A stretch of DNA of 64,000 bases, taken from positions 7,254,001 to 7,318,000 of the forward strand of contig NZ_JAUSQU010000001.1 in assembly GCF_030811455.1 (NCBI RefSeq), given 5' to 3'. Positions 50,808-59,940 of the stretch are shown here, piece after piece; within the stretch, counting starts at the first letter, position 1; the number at the start of each line of letters is the position of its first letter. This DNA is from Streptosporangium lutulentum. Lineage in GTDB: Bacteria > Actinomycetota > Actinomycetes > Streptosporangiales > Streptosporangiaceae. The notes under the pieces are model-generated. The model did no database searches. It was not told the DNA's origin and saw nothing but the letters and a program-made list of their open reading frames with translations. Made by a program: the position numbers and the translations under genes.

Positions 50808-50832
50808 CCGGTCGAGGTGGGACCTCGACCGG
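50808..50832 (-). terminator. Hairpin terminator after aspartate aminotransferase
   Basis: CCGGTCGAGGT and ACCTCGACCGG form a perfect 11-bp stem with a 3-base loop, 41 bases past the aminotransferase stop. Confidence 0.65.
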
Positions 50833-50872
50833 CGCGTCACACAACAGGACAGACCCAAGGTGATACGGCACG

Positions 50873-52168
50873 CTAGCGGGCCTGCTCCAGCAGCTTCTCG
50901 GTCGCGACGAGACGCACGCAGACGGTCAGGCCGGCGATGGCGAGCTCGACCTCGTCCAGCTCGGGATAGGTGGGGGCGATGCGGATGGTGCTGTCGCGGG
51001 GGTCCTTCCCGTACGGGTGGGTGGCACCCGCGGGGGTCAGGGCGATGCCCGCCCCGGCCGCCCGGCGCACCACCTCGCGCGCGCACCCCTCCAGCACGTC
51101 GAGGCTGATGAAGTAGCCGCCCTCGGGGTTGGACCAGGACGCCAGTCCGGTGCCGCTCAGTTCCTTGGTGAGGATCGTCTCCACGGCGTCGAACTTCGGC
51201 CGGATCAGCTCGCGGTGGCGGCGCATGTGCTCGGCCAGGCCGTTCTCGTCGCGGAGGAACTCCACGTGACGGAGATGGTTGATCTTGTCCGGGCCGATGG
51301 TCCGCTTGGCGGTGTGCCCGAGCATCCAGGCCACGTTGTCGGCGGACGAGCCGAAGAAGGCGACGCCCCCACCGGCAAAAGTGATCTTCGAGGTGGAGCC
51401 GAAGACGAAGGCGCGGTCGGGATTGCCGTTCTCCTCGCACAGCGCCAGGAGATCGGCGATCTCCACCGGCGTGTCCGTGAGGTGGTGTACGGCGTAGGCG
51501 TTGTCCCAGAAGATCCGGAAATCCGGGGCGGCGACCGGCATGGCCGCCAGGCGCCGCACGGTCTCGTCGCTGTAGGAGACCCCGGTGGGGTTGCTGTACT
51601 TGGGCACGCACCAGATCCCCTTGACCTGGGGGTCCTCAAGCGCGAGACGCTCCACGACGTCCATGTCGGGACCCTCGTCGGTCATCGGCACCGGGATCAG
51701 CTCGATGCCGAACCGCTCGCACAGGGCGAAGTGACGGTCGTAGCCGGGGACCGGGCAGAGGAAGGCGATCCGCGGCTCGTCCGCCCAGCGGCGCTCGCCC
51801 CCCGGAAGCCTGCTGAGCAGCGCGTGGACGATGGAGTCGTGCATGAGCGAGAGGCTGGAGTTGTCGGCGGCGATCAGCTGGGCGACGGGAACCTGGAGCG
51901 AGCCGCTGAAGATCTCACGGAGCTCGGCGAGCCCGTGGAGACCCCCGTAGTTGCGGCAGTCGGTACCGTCCGCGGCGGTGTGGCCACTGGGAAGGGTCAG
52001 CATGCGGGAGGCGAGATCGAGCTGGCGCGCCGACGGCTTACCCCGGGTGAGATCAAGGGAGAGACCGCGCCGGACGAGTGCCTCGTAGTCACGCAGGGCA
52101 TCGTCTCGCTGTGCGGTCAGTTCGTCGAGGGTCAAGGCCGGAGGGCCCTGAAAGGCCGAAGATGACAC
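50873..52168 (-). CDS. Aspartate aminotransferase, subgroup Ic (AspT-like)
   Basis: A 431-residue PLP enzyme of the MocR-like aminotransferase family exemplified by Corynebacterium glutamicum AspT. Motifs: LSLDLTRGKPSARQLDLA, NYGGLHGLAELREIF, VPKYSNPTGVSYS, FWDNAYAVHHL and the PLP-lysine FGSTSKITFAGGG (Lys261). It interconverts aspartate/2-oxoglutarate and oxaloacetate/glutamate. The GTG start has AAGGAA six bases upstream. A strong hairpin follows the gene. Confidence 0.9.
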   Translation of the reverse strand: MSSSAFQGPPALTLDELTAQRDDALRDYEALVRRGLSLDLTRGKPSARQLDLASRMLTLPSGHTAADGTDCRNYGGLHGLAELREIFSGSLQVPVAQLIAADNSSLSLMHDSIVHALLSRLPGGERRWADEPRIAFLCPVPGYDRHFALCERFGIELIPVPMTDEGPDMDVVERLALEDPQVKGIWCVPKYSNPTGVSYSDETVRRLAAMPVAAPDFRIFWDNAYAVHHLTDTPVEIADLLALCEENGNPDRAFVFGSTSKITFAGGGVAFFGSSADNVAWMLGHTAKRTIGPDKINHLRHVEFLRDENGLAEHMRRHRELIRPKFDAVETILTKELSGTGLASWSNPEGGYFISLDVLEGCAREVVRRAAGAGIALTPAGATHPYGKDPRDSTIRIAPTYPELDEVELAIAGLTVCVRLVATEKLLEQAR

Positions 52169-52440
52169 GGAAGTTCCTTCGCCTGCTGGTCGGAAGTCTG
52201 CTTCGAACGGTCTTCAAAGGATAGAAGACCTCACCTGGCAGCGGGAAACCGGACCGTACTCATGTCAGGTCCCGCCACGCCCCGGGCGCATGCCCGAAAC
52301 GCCTTCGAACCACACTCGGACCGCGTCCGGCCCGCTCACTCGAACCACGCTCGGGCGGTGTCCGCGCGCCCCGGCACCCGTACCAGACCCGATGCCGGAG
52401 GGCCGGACATGAGAGGGAAACGCATCATAGGATTCCCCTT

Positions 52441-53319
52441 ATGGCTGAGGTCGTGGTTCGCGACGGTACCTGGACATTCGACGGTGAAATCCTGCGGATC
52501 GTGCCCGGCCACGACCGGAGCGTGAAGAAGCTGCGGCAGTTGCTGGGCGAGATGGCGGTGCCGCTGGAGGCGGTGGCCGGCATCGCCTACGAACCGGGCA
52601 AGAAGGGCGGACGGCTGCGCCTGCGCCTGCGGGAGGGCGCCGACCCGTTCACCCAGGCCACGCGCGGGCGGATCGCCGACACCGCCGACCCCTACCAGCT
52701 CACCATCGACGCCGACCGTACGGGCGCCGCCGAATACCTCGTCGACGAGGTGCGCAACGCCCTGGTGATCGAGCAGGTGCCGGAGGGCCCCTCCGACCGC
52801 TACCTGCTGCCGGGCCCGGCGCTCCCGCTGACGGTGCCCGGGGGCGACGGCACCGCGACGTTCGACGGCGAGTGGATCCGCATCGAGTGGAACTGGATGG
52901 CGGAGGAGGTCAAGAAGTCGGCCGGTCCCCAGCGGTTCGCGCTGAAGGATCTGATCGGCCTGGAATGGATCCCGAACGCCGGCCTGGAGAACGGCCTCCT
53001 CCGGTTCCACCTCAGAGGCTCCGAACACAAGCTGGCCCCCAAGCACAACCCGCACTGCCTGGTCCTGTGGGGGATGGACAAGGAGACCCGAACGACCGCG
53101 TTGTTCGCCACCGCCGTCCTGGTCCGGCTGCCGCATCCCTCCGCCGCCCCGGACTCCCGCCTCTCCCTGGAGGCGGCCCCACCATCGGCTCCCGCCGAAG
53201 ACGACGGCCCGGACGCGCTCCTGCGCCGCCTGCGCGAGCTCGGCGACCTGCACAAGGACGGCGTCCTGACCGACGAGGAGTTCACCCTCGCCAAACAGTC
53301 CCTGCTCCGGCGTCTCTGA
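52441..53319 (+). CDS. DUF4429/SHOCT-domain protein
   Basis: A 292-residue protein with two DUF4429-type beta domains (RDGTWTFDGEILRIVPGHDR to about 105; GDGTATFDGEWIRIEWNWMA to about 225), a proline/alanine linker and a C-terminal SHOCT helix pair (LRRLRELGDLHKDGVLTDEE, FTLAKQSLLRRL). AGGA precedes the ATG. Both domains are thought to mediate membrane or protein association, and the cellular role is unknown. Confidence 0.85.
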   Translation: MAEVVVRDGTWTFDGEILRIVPGHDRSVKKLRQLLGEMAVPLEAVAGIAYEPGKKGGRLRLRLREGADPFTQATRGRIADTADPYQLTIDADRTGAAEYLVDEVRNALVIEQVPEGPSDRYLLPGPALPLTVPGGDGTATFDGEWIRIEWNWMAEEVKKSAGPQRFALKDLIGLEWIPNAGLENGLLRFHLRGSEHKLAPKHNPHCLVLWGMDKETRTTALFATAVLVRLPHPSAAPDSRLSLEAAPPSAPAEDDGPDALLRRLRELGDLHKDGVLTDEEFTLAKQSLLRRL

Positions 53320-53370
53320 CGCCGTGTCCCACGGGTTTCCGTGGCCCACGGACGATCGCGTGCCGGCACG

Positions 53371-54105
53371 TCAGCGGCACTGGGTGAGCATGACGGCCTT
53401 GTCGGCCCGGGTGACCGGCAGGTTGTACTTCAGGGCGACCTGGGCGAAACGGACGACGTAGGCGCAGCGGACCCGGCGCACCGGCGGGAGCCACGAGGCG
53501 GGACCGGAGCCGCCCTTGGCCTCGTTGGCGTCGCCGTACACCGGCAGCAGGTTGAGCGGGTCGTTGGCGATGCGCACCCGCTTGGACATCGGCCAGCGGG
53601 AGGCGCCCATCCGCCATTCGTAGGACAGCGGGACCACGTGGTCGACCTGGATCTCGTCGGAACGCTCCTTGCTCCACCGGATCACCCTGCCGGTGTAGGG
53701 GTCGCGCAGCTTCATCGAGACGACCACGCAGTCCGACCCCCGGCGGTACCGCACGTTCTCGCCGTCGCGGGCGAGCAGGTCGTTCCGGGTGCCGCAGCCG
53801 TTGCGCGCGTACGGCACGCCCTTCGCCGTGTCCGCCCAGTTCTCACCGAACCTGGACCGGCTGTAGCCCGCCTTCGTCCCCATGGTCCCGACCCGCAACC
53901 TCTTGATCATCCTTACCGCCGTGCCCTTGTCACCCGCGGATCCGACCGGGGCCAGCCCCGGCCGGACACCGTCCGGATTGTCGAGCGGCACGGCCCGCGC
54001 TCGGGCGGCGCCCTGAGACCTCGGCGAGCCGGTGTCCCCCTGGGACGCCAGTGAGAAAAGCACCGCGGCGCCCAACGCCACGATGAACACGTCCCGCGTG
54101 CCCAC
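53371..54105 (-). CDS. Secreted HNH endonuclease-like protein (DUF1524)
   Basis: A 244-residue protein with a hydrophobic N-terminal export segment (VFIVALGAAVLFSLASQG) and a DUF1524-type nuclease core: EIQVDHVVPLSYEWRMGA (D155, H156), NDPLNLLPVYGDANEAKGG and GPASWLPP. These are the metal-binding and catalytic elements of secreted actinomycete nucleases. The GTG start has GGAGG just upstream. It may degrade extracellular DNA for nutrition. Confidence 0.87.
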   Translation of the reverse strand: MGTRDVFIVALGAAVLFSLASQGDTGSPRSQGAARARAVPLDNPDGVRPGLAPVGSAGDKGTAVRMIKRLRVGTMGTKAGYSRSRFGENWADTAKGVPYARNGCGTRNDLLARDGENVRYRRGSDCVVVSMKLRDPYTGRVIRWSKERSDEIQVDHVVPLSYEWRMGASRWPMSKRVRIANDPLNLLPVYGDANEAKGGSGPASWLPPVRRVRCAYVVRFAQVALKYNLPVTRADKAVMLTQCR

Positions 54106-54305
54106 CCAGCCTCCAGGAAAGGGTCCACAGACCTAGATATGACCAATTCCCGGAAAACCCTTGGTTGACACGGGTGTGCCACCCAGGGTGACAGCTCGGT
54201 GACACTGTGATGACTTTACGGGAAGGCGACCGGGACCGGGGACGGATCCCGCTCCCGGCCGGGTGGCACTCGGCGCCGAGGACTTCCGTTCTCGCCCGGC
54301 GGCCG

Positions 54306-54974
54306 TCAGGGCTGGAAGCGGTATCCCATTCCCGGTTCGGTCAGGAGGTGGACCGGACGGCCGGGGTCGGGTTCGAGCTTGCGGCGGAGCTGGGCCAGAT
54401 ACTGGCGGAGGTAGTTGGTCTCCGTGCGATAGGAGCTTCCCCAGACATCGTTCAGCAACTGACGCTGGGTGATCAGCTTTCCGGGGTTGCGGACCAGGAT
54501 CTCCAGCAGGCGCCACTCCGTCGGCGTGAGCCGTACCCCGCCGGAGACCGTCTTACCGACCAGGTCGACCACGTGGTCTCCGATGGAGATCCGGGCGAGC
54601 TCGGACTCGTGTACGGCGGACCGGCGGGACACGGCGCGGATGCGGGCGAGCAGCTCGTCGATGCCGAACGGCTTGGTCACGTAGTCGTCCGCCCCCGCGT
54701 CCAGGGCGTCCACCTTGTCCTGACTGCCCGCTCTGCCGGACAAGACGATGATCGGGATGGCCGTCCAGCCGCGCAGGCCGTGGATGACGTCCACGCCCTC
54801 CATGTCCGGCAGCCCGAGGTCGAGGACGACCAGGTCGGGATGCCAGTCGGCGGCCTGACGGAGCGCCGATCCCCCGTCCGGGGCGACCGCCACCTCGTAA
54901 TGGCGCGCGGCCAGGTTGATCCTCAGCGCCCGGAGGAGCTGCGGCTCGTCGTCGACGACGAGGATTCGCGTCAT
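54306..54974 (-). CDS. kdpE: Response regulator KdpE
   Basis: A 222-residue OmpR-type response regulator: receiver domain (ILVVDDEPQLLRALRINLAA, phospho-acceptor Asp52 in LDLGLPD, VTKPFG) and a winged-helix C-terminus (VRLTPTEWRLLEILVRNPGK, ETNYLRQYLAQLRRKLEPDP). Its ATG overlaps the kdpD stop (ATGA). It should activate the high-affinity K+ transporter kdpFABC, which is not in this window. Confidence 0.93.
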   Translation of the reverse strand: MTRILVVDDEPQLLRALRINLAARHYEVAVAPDGGSALRQAADWHPDLVVLDLGLPDMEGVDVIHGLRGWTAIPIIVLSGRAGSQDKVDALDAGADDYVTKPFGIDELLARIRAVSRRSAVHESELARISIGDHVVDLVGKTVSGGVRLTPTEWRLLEILVRNPGKLITQRQLLNDVWGSSYRTETNYLRQYLAQLRRKLEPDPGRPVHLLTEPGMGYRFQP

Positions 54975-57826
54975 GGCGAGGTCTCAGAGGTCTCGGAGGT
55001 CTCGGAGGTCTCGGAGGTCTCGGAGGTCTCGGAGACCTCAGAGGTCTCGGACGCCTTGTTCTCCGACGTGGGAGGACCGCCCCTCACCTCGGCCCCGCCC
55101 GGCGACCGGCGGGAAGCCCTGCCGGCGTCGGCCGCACCCGACGACAGGTGAGAGGCCCCGCCCAGGCCGACCGCGCCCGGCGACGGCGGACCGCCGCTCA
55201 CGTCGTCCTCGCCCGAGAGCCCGGGAGAACCGCCGCTCACGGCAGGTGAGGAGATGGGCAGTGTCACGGTCATGGTGAGACCTCCCCCCGGTGTCTCTTC
55301 GGGGGTGAGGGTCCCGCCCATCGCCTCCGCGAGTCCTCGGGAGAGCGCGAGGCCGAGACCGACACCGGTGTGGTTGTCCCGGTCACCGAGCCGCTGGAAC
55401 GGCAGGAAGACACGATCGTGCGCCTCCACCGGAATGCCCGGACCACGATCGACGACCCGGATCTCCACATGGTCGCCGTGCGAGCTGCCCGTGACGAAGA
55501 CCTTCTGATCGGCCGGGCTGTACCGGATCGCGTTGGACATCAGATTGACCAGGATCCGCTCCAGCAGCGCCGGATCCGCGAGGACCTCGGGCAGTTCGGC
55601 CGAGATGTCCCCCTCGACCCGGTCCCACATCGGGCCGAGGTCGTCCATCGCACGCGGGACGACCTCCTCGAGTGCCGTCGGCTGGAGCGCCAGCCCGAGC
55701 ACCCCGGCCTGCAGGCGGCTCATGTCGAGGAGGTTGGCGACCAGCCGGTCGAGCTTGACCAGGGACTCGTCGGCGGTGGCGAGCAATTCCTCCCGGTCCT
55801 GGGGCGACCAGTCGACATCGGTGGTGCGCAGGCTCTCCACGGCCGCCATGGCCGAGGCCAGCGGGGTGCGCAGGTCGTGACTGACGGCGGCGAGCAGCGC
55901 GGTGCGCATCCTGTCGGTCTCGGCCAGCGGCCCGACCTGGTCGGCCTCTTCCCTCAGCCTCTCCTGGCGCAACGCCACGGCCGCCTCCGCGGCGAACGCC
56001 TCCAGCACCCGCCGATCGGCCGCGTCGAGCAGCCGTCCGCAGGCGGCGAGCACCAGGTCCTCATCGATGATCACGTCCGTGTCCGCCCTGCCGGGGCAGG
56101 TGCACGGGGAGCCGCCCGCGGTGGCCACGATCCGCCAGGCCTGCGGCTCCGACCGGTCGTCGGGACCGTGCTCGCCCGTCCGCTCCAGCAGCGTCACCGA
56201 GTCCAGGCCGAAGGTCTCCCTGAGCCGGGCCAGCAGGGACGGCAGCGCCGCGTCACCGCGCAGGACATGCCCGGCCAGCGTGGACAGCGTCTCGGCGTCG
56301 GCGCTCGCGCGCGCGGCCTCCCTCGTACGGCGGGCGGCCAGGTCGACCACGGCGCTGACCATCACGGCGACCAGCACGTAGACGCTCAACGCGAACACGT
56401 TCTCCGGCTCGGTCACGGTCAGGGAGTGGAGCGGTGGGGTGAAGTACCAGTTGAGCAGGAGGAAGCTGACGACGGCCGCCGTGATCGCCGACCACATGCC
56501 GCCCACCAGCGCCACGCAGACGACCATCAACAGGAACACCAGGATCTCGCTGGGCAACGTCATGAGGTGCCGGACCGCGACGAGCGCGAGGGTGAGCAGC
56601 GGGATGCCCAGCAGCGCCATCAGCCAGCCGGTCACCCGACGGGAGATCGTGAGCGCCGCCCGCGACCGGCTCCGGGCGCTCCCCTTGCTGACCTCCTCAT
56701 GAGTGATCATGTGGACGTCGATGGTCCCGGACATCGTGGTCGCCGTGACCCCCACCCCCCGGGAGAAGATCTGAGCGAACCGGCCACGCCGGGAGGCCCC
56801 CAGCACGAGCTGGGTCGCGTTCACCCCCCGGGCGAAGTCCAGCAGAGCACGCGGGACGTCATCGCCGACGACCTGGTGATAGGTGCCCCCCAGTTCTTCC
56901 ACCAGGGTCCGCTGCCTGGCCGTGTTCGCCGGATCGGCGCTGGTCAGGCCGTCGGACCTGGTGACGTGGACGGCGAGCAGGTCGGCGCCCTTGGTCCTGG
57001 CCGCGATCCTGGCGGCCCGCCGTACCAGCGTGTCACCCTCCGGACCACCGGTCAGCGCCACCACCACCCGCTCACGGGCCTCCCACGTCCCGGCGATGCC
57101 GTGGTCGGCGCGATAACGGTCGAGCTGCTCGTCGACCTTCCCCGCCAGCCACAAGAGTGCGAGCTCCCGCAGCGCGGTCAGGTTCCCGACCCGGAAGTAG
57201 TTGGAGAGGGCGGCGTCCACCTTCTCCGGCGCGTACACGTTGCCGTGGGCCATCCTGCGACGCAGCGCCTCGGGCGACATGTCGACCAACTCGACCTGGT
57301 CGGCCCGCCGGACGACCTCGTCGGGGACGGTTTCCCGCTGCGGCACCCCGGTGATCGCCTGAACGACGTCGTTGAGCGACTCCAGGTGCTGGACGTTGAC
57401 CGTGGAGATCACATCGATCCCGGCATCGAGGATCTCCTCGATGTCCTGCCAGCGCTTCGCGTTCCGCGACCCCGGCACATTGGTGTGCGCCAACTCGTCG
57501 ATCAACGCCACCCTCGGCCCACGCGCGATGACCGCGTCCACATCCAGCTCGGTGAAGACGGTCCCCCGATAGGTCAGGGACCGCCGGGGAACCACCTCCA
57601 GGTCGTCGATCAACTCGGCCGTACGGGGCCGGTCGTGGGTCTCGACCAGGCCAACGACCACGTCGGTGCCACGCCCCCGGCGCCGCCGGCCCTCGCCGAG
57701 CATCGCGAAGGTCTTGCCGACACCTGGAGCCGCACCCAGATAGACGCGCAGCCGCCCGCGTGCGGTGTTCACCCGGTCACTCCACTCCGAAGCCACGACA
57801 CGAACCTCGCGTTCCACGGCGCCCAC
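54971..57826 (-). CDS. kdpD: Sensor histidine kinase KdpD
   Basis: A 951-residue KdpD: N-terminal KdpD domain with Walker A (LGAAPGVGKTFAMLGEG), a USP-like domain (VVVALTGGPEGDTLVRRAAR), four membrane helices around residues 400-500, a GAF region and the kinase core (H box SHDLRTPLASAMAAVESL, N box NLMSNAIRYSP, GVGLGLALSRGLAEAMGG). It senses potassium and turgor stress. Family proteins end near residue 850. This one has an extra 95-residue disordered Ser/Gly/Pro tail closing with about six SET/SEV repeats. The first codon may be 57826 or a nearby GTG. Confidence 0.92.
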   Translation of the reverse strand: MGAVEREVRVVASEWSDRVNTARGRLRVYLGAAPGVGKTFAMLGEGRRRRGRGTDVVVGLVETHDRPRTAELIDDLEVVPRRSLTYRGTVFTELDVDAVIARGPRVALIDELAHTNVPGSRNAKRWQDIEEILDAGIDVISTVNVQHLESLNDVVQAITGVPQRETVPDEVVRRADQVELVDMSPEALRRRMAHGNVYAPEKVDAALSNYFRVGNLTALRELALLWLAGKVDEQLDRYRADHGIAGTWEARERVVVALTGGPEGDTLVRRAARIAARTKGADLLAVHVTRSDGLTSADPANTARQRTLVEELGGTYHQVVGDDVPRALLDFARGVNATQLVLGASRRGRFAQIFSRGVGVTATTMSGTIDVHMITHEEVSKGSARSRSRAALTISRRVTGWLMALLGIPLLTLALVAVRHLMTLPSEILVFLLMVVCVALVGGMWSAITAAVVSFLLLNWYFTPPLHSLTVTEPENVFALSVYVLVAVMVSAVVDLAARRTREAARASADAETLSTLAGHVLRGDAALPSLLARLRETFGLDSVTLLERTGEHGPDDRSEPQAWRIVATAGGSPCTCPGRADTDVIIDEDLVLAACGRLLDAADRRVLEAFAAEAAVALRQERLREEADQVGPLAETDRMRTALLAAVSHDLRTPLASAMAAVESLRTTDVDWSPQDREELLATADESLVKLDRLVANLLDMSRLQAGVLGLALQPTALEEVVPRAMDDLGPMWDRVEGDISAELPEVLADPALLERILVNLMSNAIRYSPADQKVFVTGSSHGDHVEIRVVDRGPGIPVEAHDRVFLPFQRLGDRDNHTGVGLGLALSRGLAEAMGGTLTPEETPGGGLTMTVTLPISSPAVSGGSPGLSGEDDVSGGPPSPGAVGLGGASHLSSGAADAGRASRRSPGGAEVRGGPPTSENKASETSEVSETSETSETSETSETSETSP
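54975..55040 (-). repeat. 9-base tandem repeat at the 3' end of kdpD
   Basis: On the plus strand GGTCTCGGA recurs every nine bases about six times with few changes. It encodes the S-E-T tail of KdpD directly before the kdpE start. The low sequence variation suggests slippage-prone DNA. Confidence 0.8.
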
Positions 57827-58025
57827 CCGGTCGCTCCGCTCCGGGGCAGGTCGGGCTCCAGCGCGTCGACGGCCGGACGGCCCATGAAACCAGGCTACGA
57901 CCTTCGGCGTTCTCCTCGATCAGCTACCCGGCCGTCCCCACGGGGACCGGCCCGCCCCGGGCTCGGGAGGACCGCCTGCCCCTGGGATTCGCGGCGCGGG
58001 GCCCGGTGGGCGCGCGGCACCCGGG

Positions 58026-59090
58026 TCAGAGCCAGTTGCGCTTCTTGAACGCCCGGTAGAGCAGGATGGTCCCCGCGACGATCAAGGTCGTGGACGTCCA
58101 GAAGCCGAGGGTGTGCCCCTCGCCCGGGTAGGGCACGTTCTGCCCGTAGAAACCGGTGATCAGGGTGGGCACCGCGATGATGGCCGCCCAGCTCGTGATC
58201 TTCTTCATGATGTCGTTGAGCCTGAAGCCCTGCTGGTTCATGTGGGCCTCGCGGACGTTTCCCACCAGTTCCCGCAGGGAGTCGGACCACTCGGCGGTGC
58301 GCAGCGAGTGATCGTAAATGTCCTGGTAGTAAGGGACCAGCTGGGGCGTCAGCATGTCCTCGCTCCTGCGGAGCAGGCTGCCCACGATCTCTCGCACCGG
58401 CACCGCCAGCCGCCGGAACCGCACCAGCTTCTTGCGCATCCCGAAGGTCTGCCGCTGGATGTACCCCTGGTCGCCGGAACTTCCGTCGAAGAGATCGTCC
58501 TCCAGCGCCTCGATCCGGTCGTCCAGTGTCTGCAGCACCTCGAAGTAGCCGTCCACCACGTAGTCGAGCAGGCCGTGCAGGAGGTACGGCACACCGTACT
58601 TGGCCATCTCGGGGCTCGCGTCCCAGCGCCTGATCACCTCGTCGATGTCGAAGCTCGGGCTCTCCCTGACGGTCACCAGGGCGTTCTTGGTGACGAAGAC
58701 CGACACCTCGATGAGTTCGAGCCCCATGTCCGCCGGGTCCGCGGCGTGGGCGCGCCCGGCGTCGGACGGCTTCTCTCCACGGCCGCCTCCGGACGCGGGA
58801 TCCGCCAGCTTCGCACCGTAGACGCTGATGAACAGATGACTGTCGTAGGTGTCCAGCTTGGGACGCTGATGGCTGTGGAGCGCGTCCTCGACGGCCAGCG
58901 CGTGCAGGCCGAGCTCCTCACTGATCGTCGCCAGGTCCTCACGCGTGGGGGAGCACAGGTCGAACCACACGACGGCCGCCGGGTCCGCGACGTGGTCGGA
59001 CACCTCGGCGATGGGGAAGCCCTCTGCCTCAAGGACGCCGTTGCGATAAAGGCGGGTGCGCTCCATGACCACCAAGGGTAGTCGCGTCAT
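58026..59090 (-). CDS. CorA-family divalent cation channel
   Basis: A 354-residue CorA-like protein: a soluble funnel domain (WFDLCSPTREDLATISEELG, VSVFVTKNALVTVRESPSFD), long stalk helices and two C-terminal membrane helices. The pore loop reads YGQNVPYPG where Mg2+ channels have YGMN, so selectivity may differ. It ends in a basic tail (RAFKKRNWL) typical of CorA. The start may be 59090 or the ATG at 59066. It lies downstream of the FAD oxidoreductase on the same strand. Confidence 0.88.
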   Translation of the reverse strand: MTRLPLVVMERTRLYRNGVLEAEGFPIAEVSDHVADPAAVVWFDLCSPTREDLATISEELGLHALAVEDALHSHQRPKLDTYDSHLFISVYGAKLADPASGGGRGEKPSDAGRAHAADPADMGLELIEVSVFVTKNALVTVRESPSFDIDEVIRRWDASPEMAKYGVPYLLHGLLDYVVDGYFEVLQTLDDRIEALEDDLFDGSSGDQGYIQRQTFGMRKKLVRFRRLAVPVREIVGSLLRRSEDMLTPQLVPYYQDIYDHSLRTAEWSDSLRELVGNVREAHMNQQGFRLNDIMKKITSWAAIIAVPTLITGFYGQNVPYPGEGHTLGFWTSTTLIVAGTILLYRAFKKRNWL

Positions 59091-59156
59091 GCGAGTCCCC
59101 AGATTTCCTTTTATTCAGGGATCGGCGCACTTCGGGAAGTCCGTCTGAAGCGGTTC

Positions 59157-59921
59157 CTAGGCCGCGGAGGCGTCCGGCGCCGCGAGGAGGAGGCGGATGT
59201 GCCGGACGGCCGTACGGCCCGCGCGGTTGGCGCCCTCGTCGAAGACCCCCTCCTTGAAGACGGGAGGACGCCGGGTGACCCAGGTGGTCGTGGTGATCTC
59301 CGCGATCTCCATCAGAAGCTGGATGCCCGAGGCTCCGGCGCCGACCACCACCACGTGCTTGCCCGCGAACTCCTCCCGGGAGGTGTAGTCGGCGGTGTGG
59401 AGCTGCCGTCCGCGGAAGGTCTCCTGGCCCGGGTACCGCGGCCAGAACGGACGGTCCCAGGTGCCGGTGGCGTTGATCAGCGCACGGGCCGACCAGTCTC
59501 CGGCCGAGCTCTCCACCAGCAGCCGTCCGCCCTGTCCCTCCCGCACGGACCGCACCTCGACCGGACGGCGCACCGGCAGGTCGAAGGTCCGCTCGTAGGC
59601 GGCGAAGTATTCGGAGACGACCTCCGAGGACGGCCTGGTCGTGTCGGCGACGCCCAGCGGCAGCCCCGGCAGGTCGTTCACGCGATGCGTGGCGCCGAGG
59701 GTGAGGGACGGCCAGCGGAACTGCCAGGCGCCTCCGGGACGCGGGGAGCGGTCGAGCACCACGAAGTCCAGCTCGGTCCTGTTGAGGAAGTAGGCGCTGG
59801 AGAGGCCCGCCTGCCCCGCCCCGATGACCACGACGTCGATGTTCGCCACGTTTTCCGGCAACCATCGGCGCCCGATGAATAATCCCGCTTCTTCGGGGCA
59901 GCAGCAGTTACCACAACACAC
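59157..59921 (-). CDS. Flavin-containing monooxygenase-like oxidoreductase, C-terminally truncated
   Basis: A 254-residue protein with the FAD motif VVVIGAGQAGLSSAYFLNRT, NADPH motif VVVVGAGASGIQLLMEIA and the FMO/BVMO-type ATGTWDRPFWPRYPG. Relatives are about 350 residues. This one stops soon after FKEGVFDEGANRAGRT in an out-of-family LLLAAPDASAA, so the C-terminus is missing. From the GTG at 59921 it would have an odd Cys-rich start (MCCGNCCCPEEA). The GTG at 59849 (VANIDVVV) gives the family start. Activity is doubtful. Confidence 0.75.
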   Translation of the reverse strand: MCCGNCCCPEEAGLFIGRRWLPENVANIDVVVIGAGQAGLSSAYFLNRTELDFVVLDRSPRPGGAWQFRWPSLTLGATHRVNDLPGLPLGVADTTRPSSEVVSEYFAAYERTFDLPVRRPVEVRSVREGQGGRLLVESSAGDWSARALINATGTWDRPFWPRYPGQETFRGRQLHTADYTSREEFAGKHVVVVGAGASGIQLLMEIAEITTTTWVTRRPPVFKEGVFDEGANRAGRTAVRHIRLLLAAPDASAA

Positions 59922-59940
59922 GCAGCCTGAGTGAGGTCAC

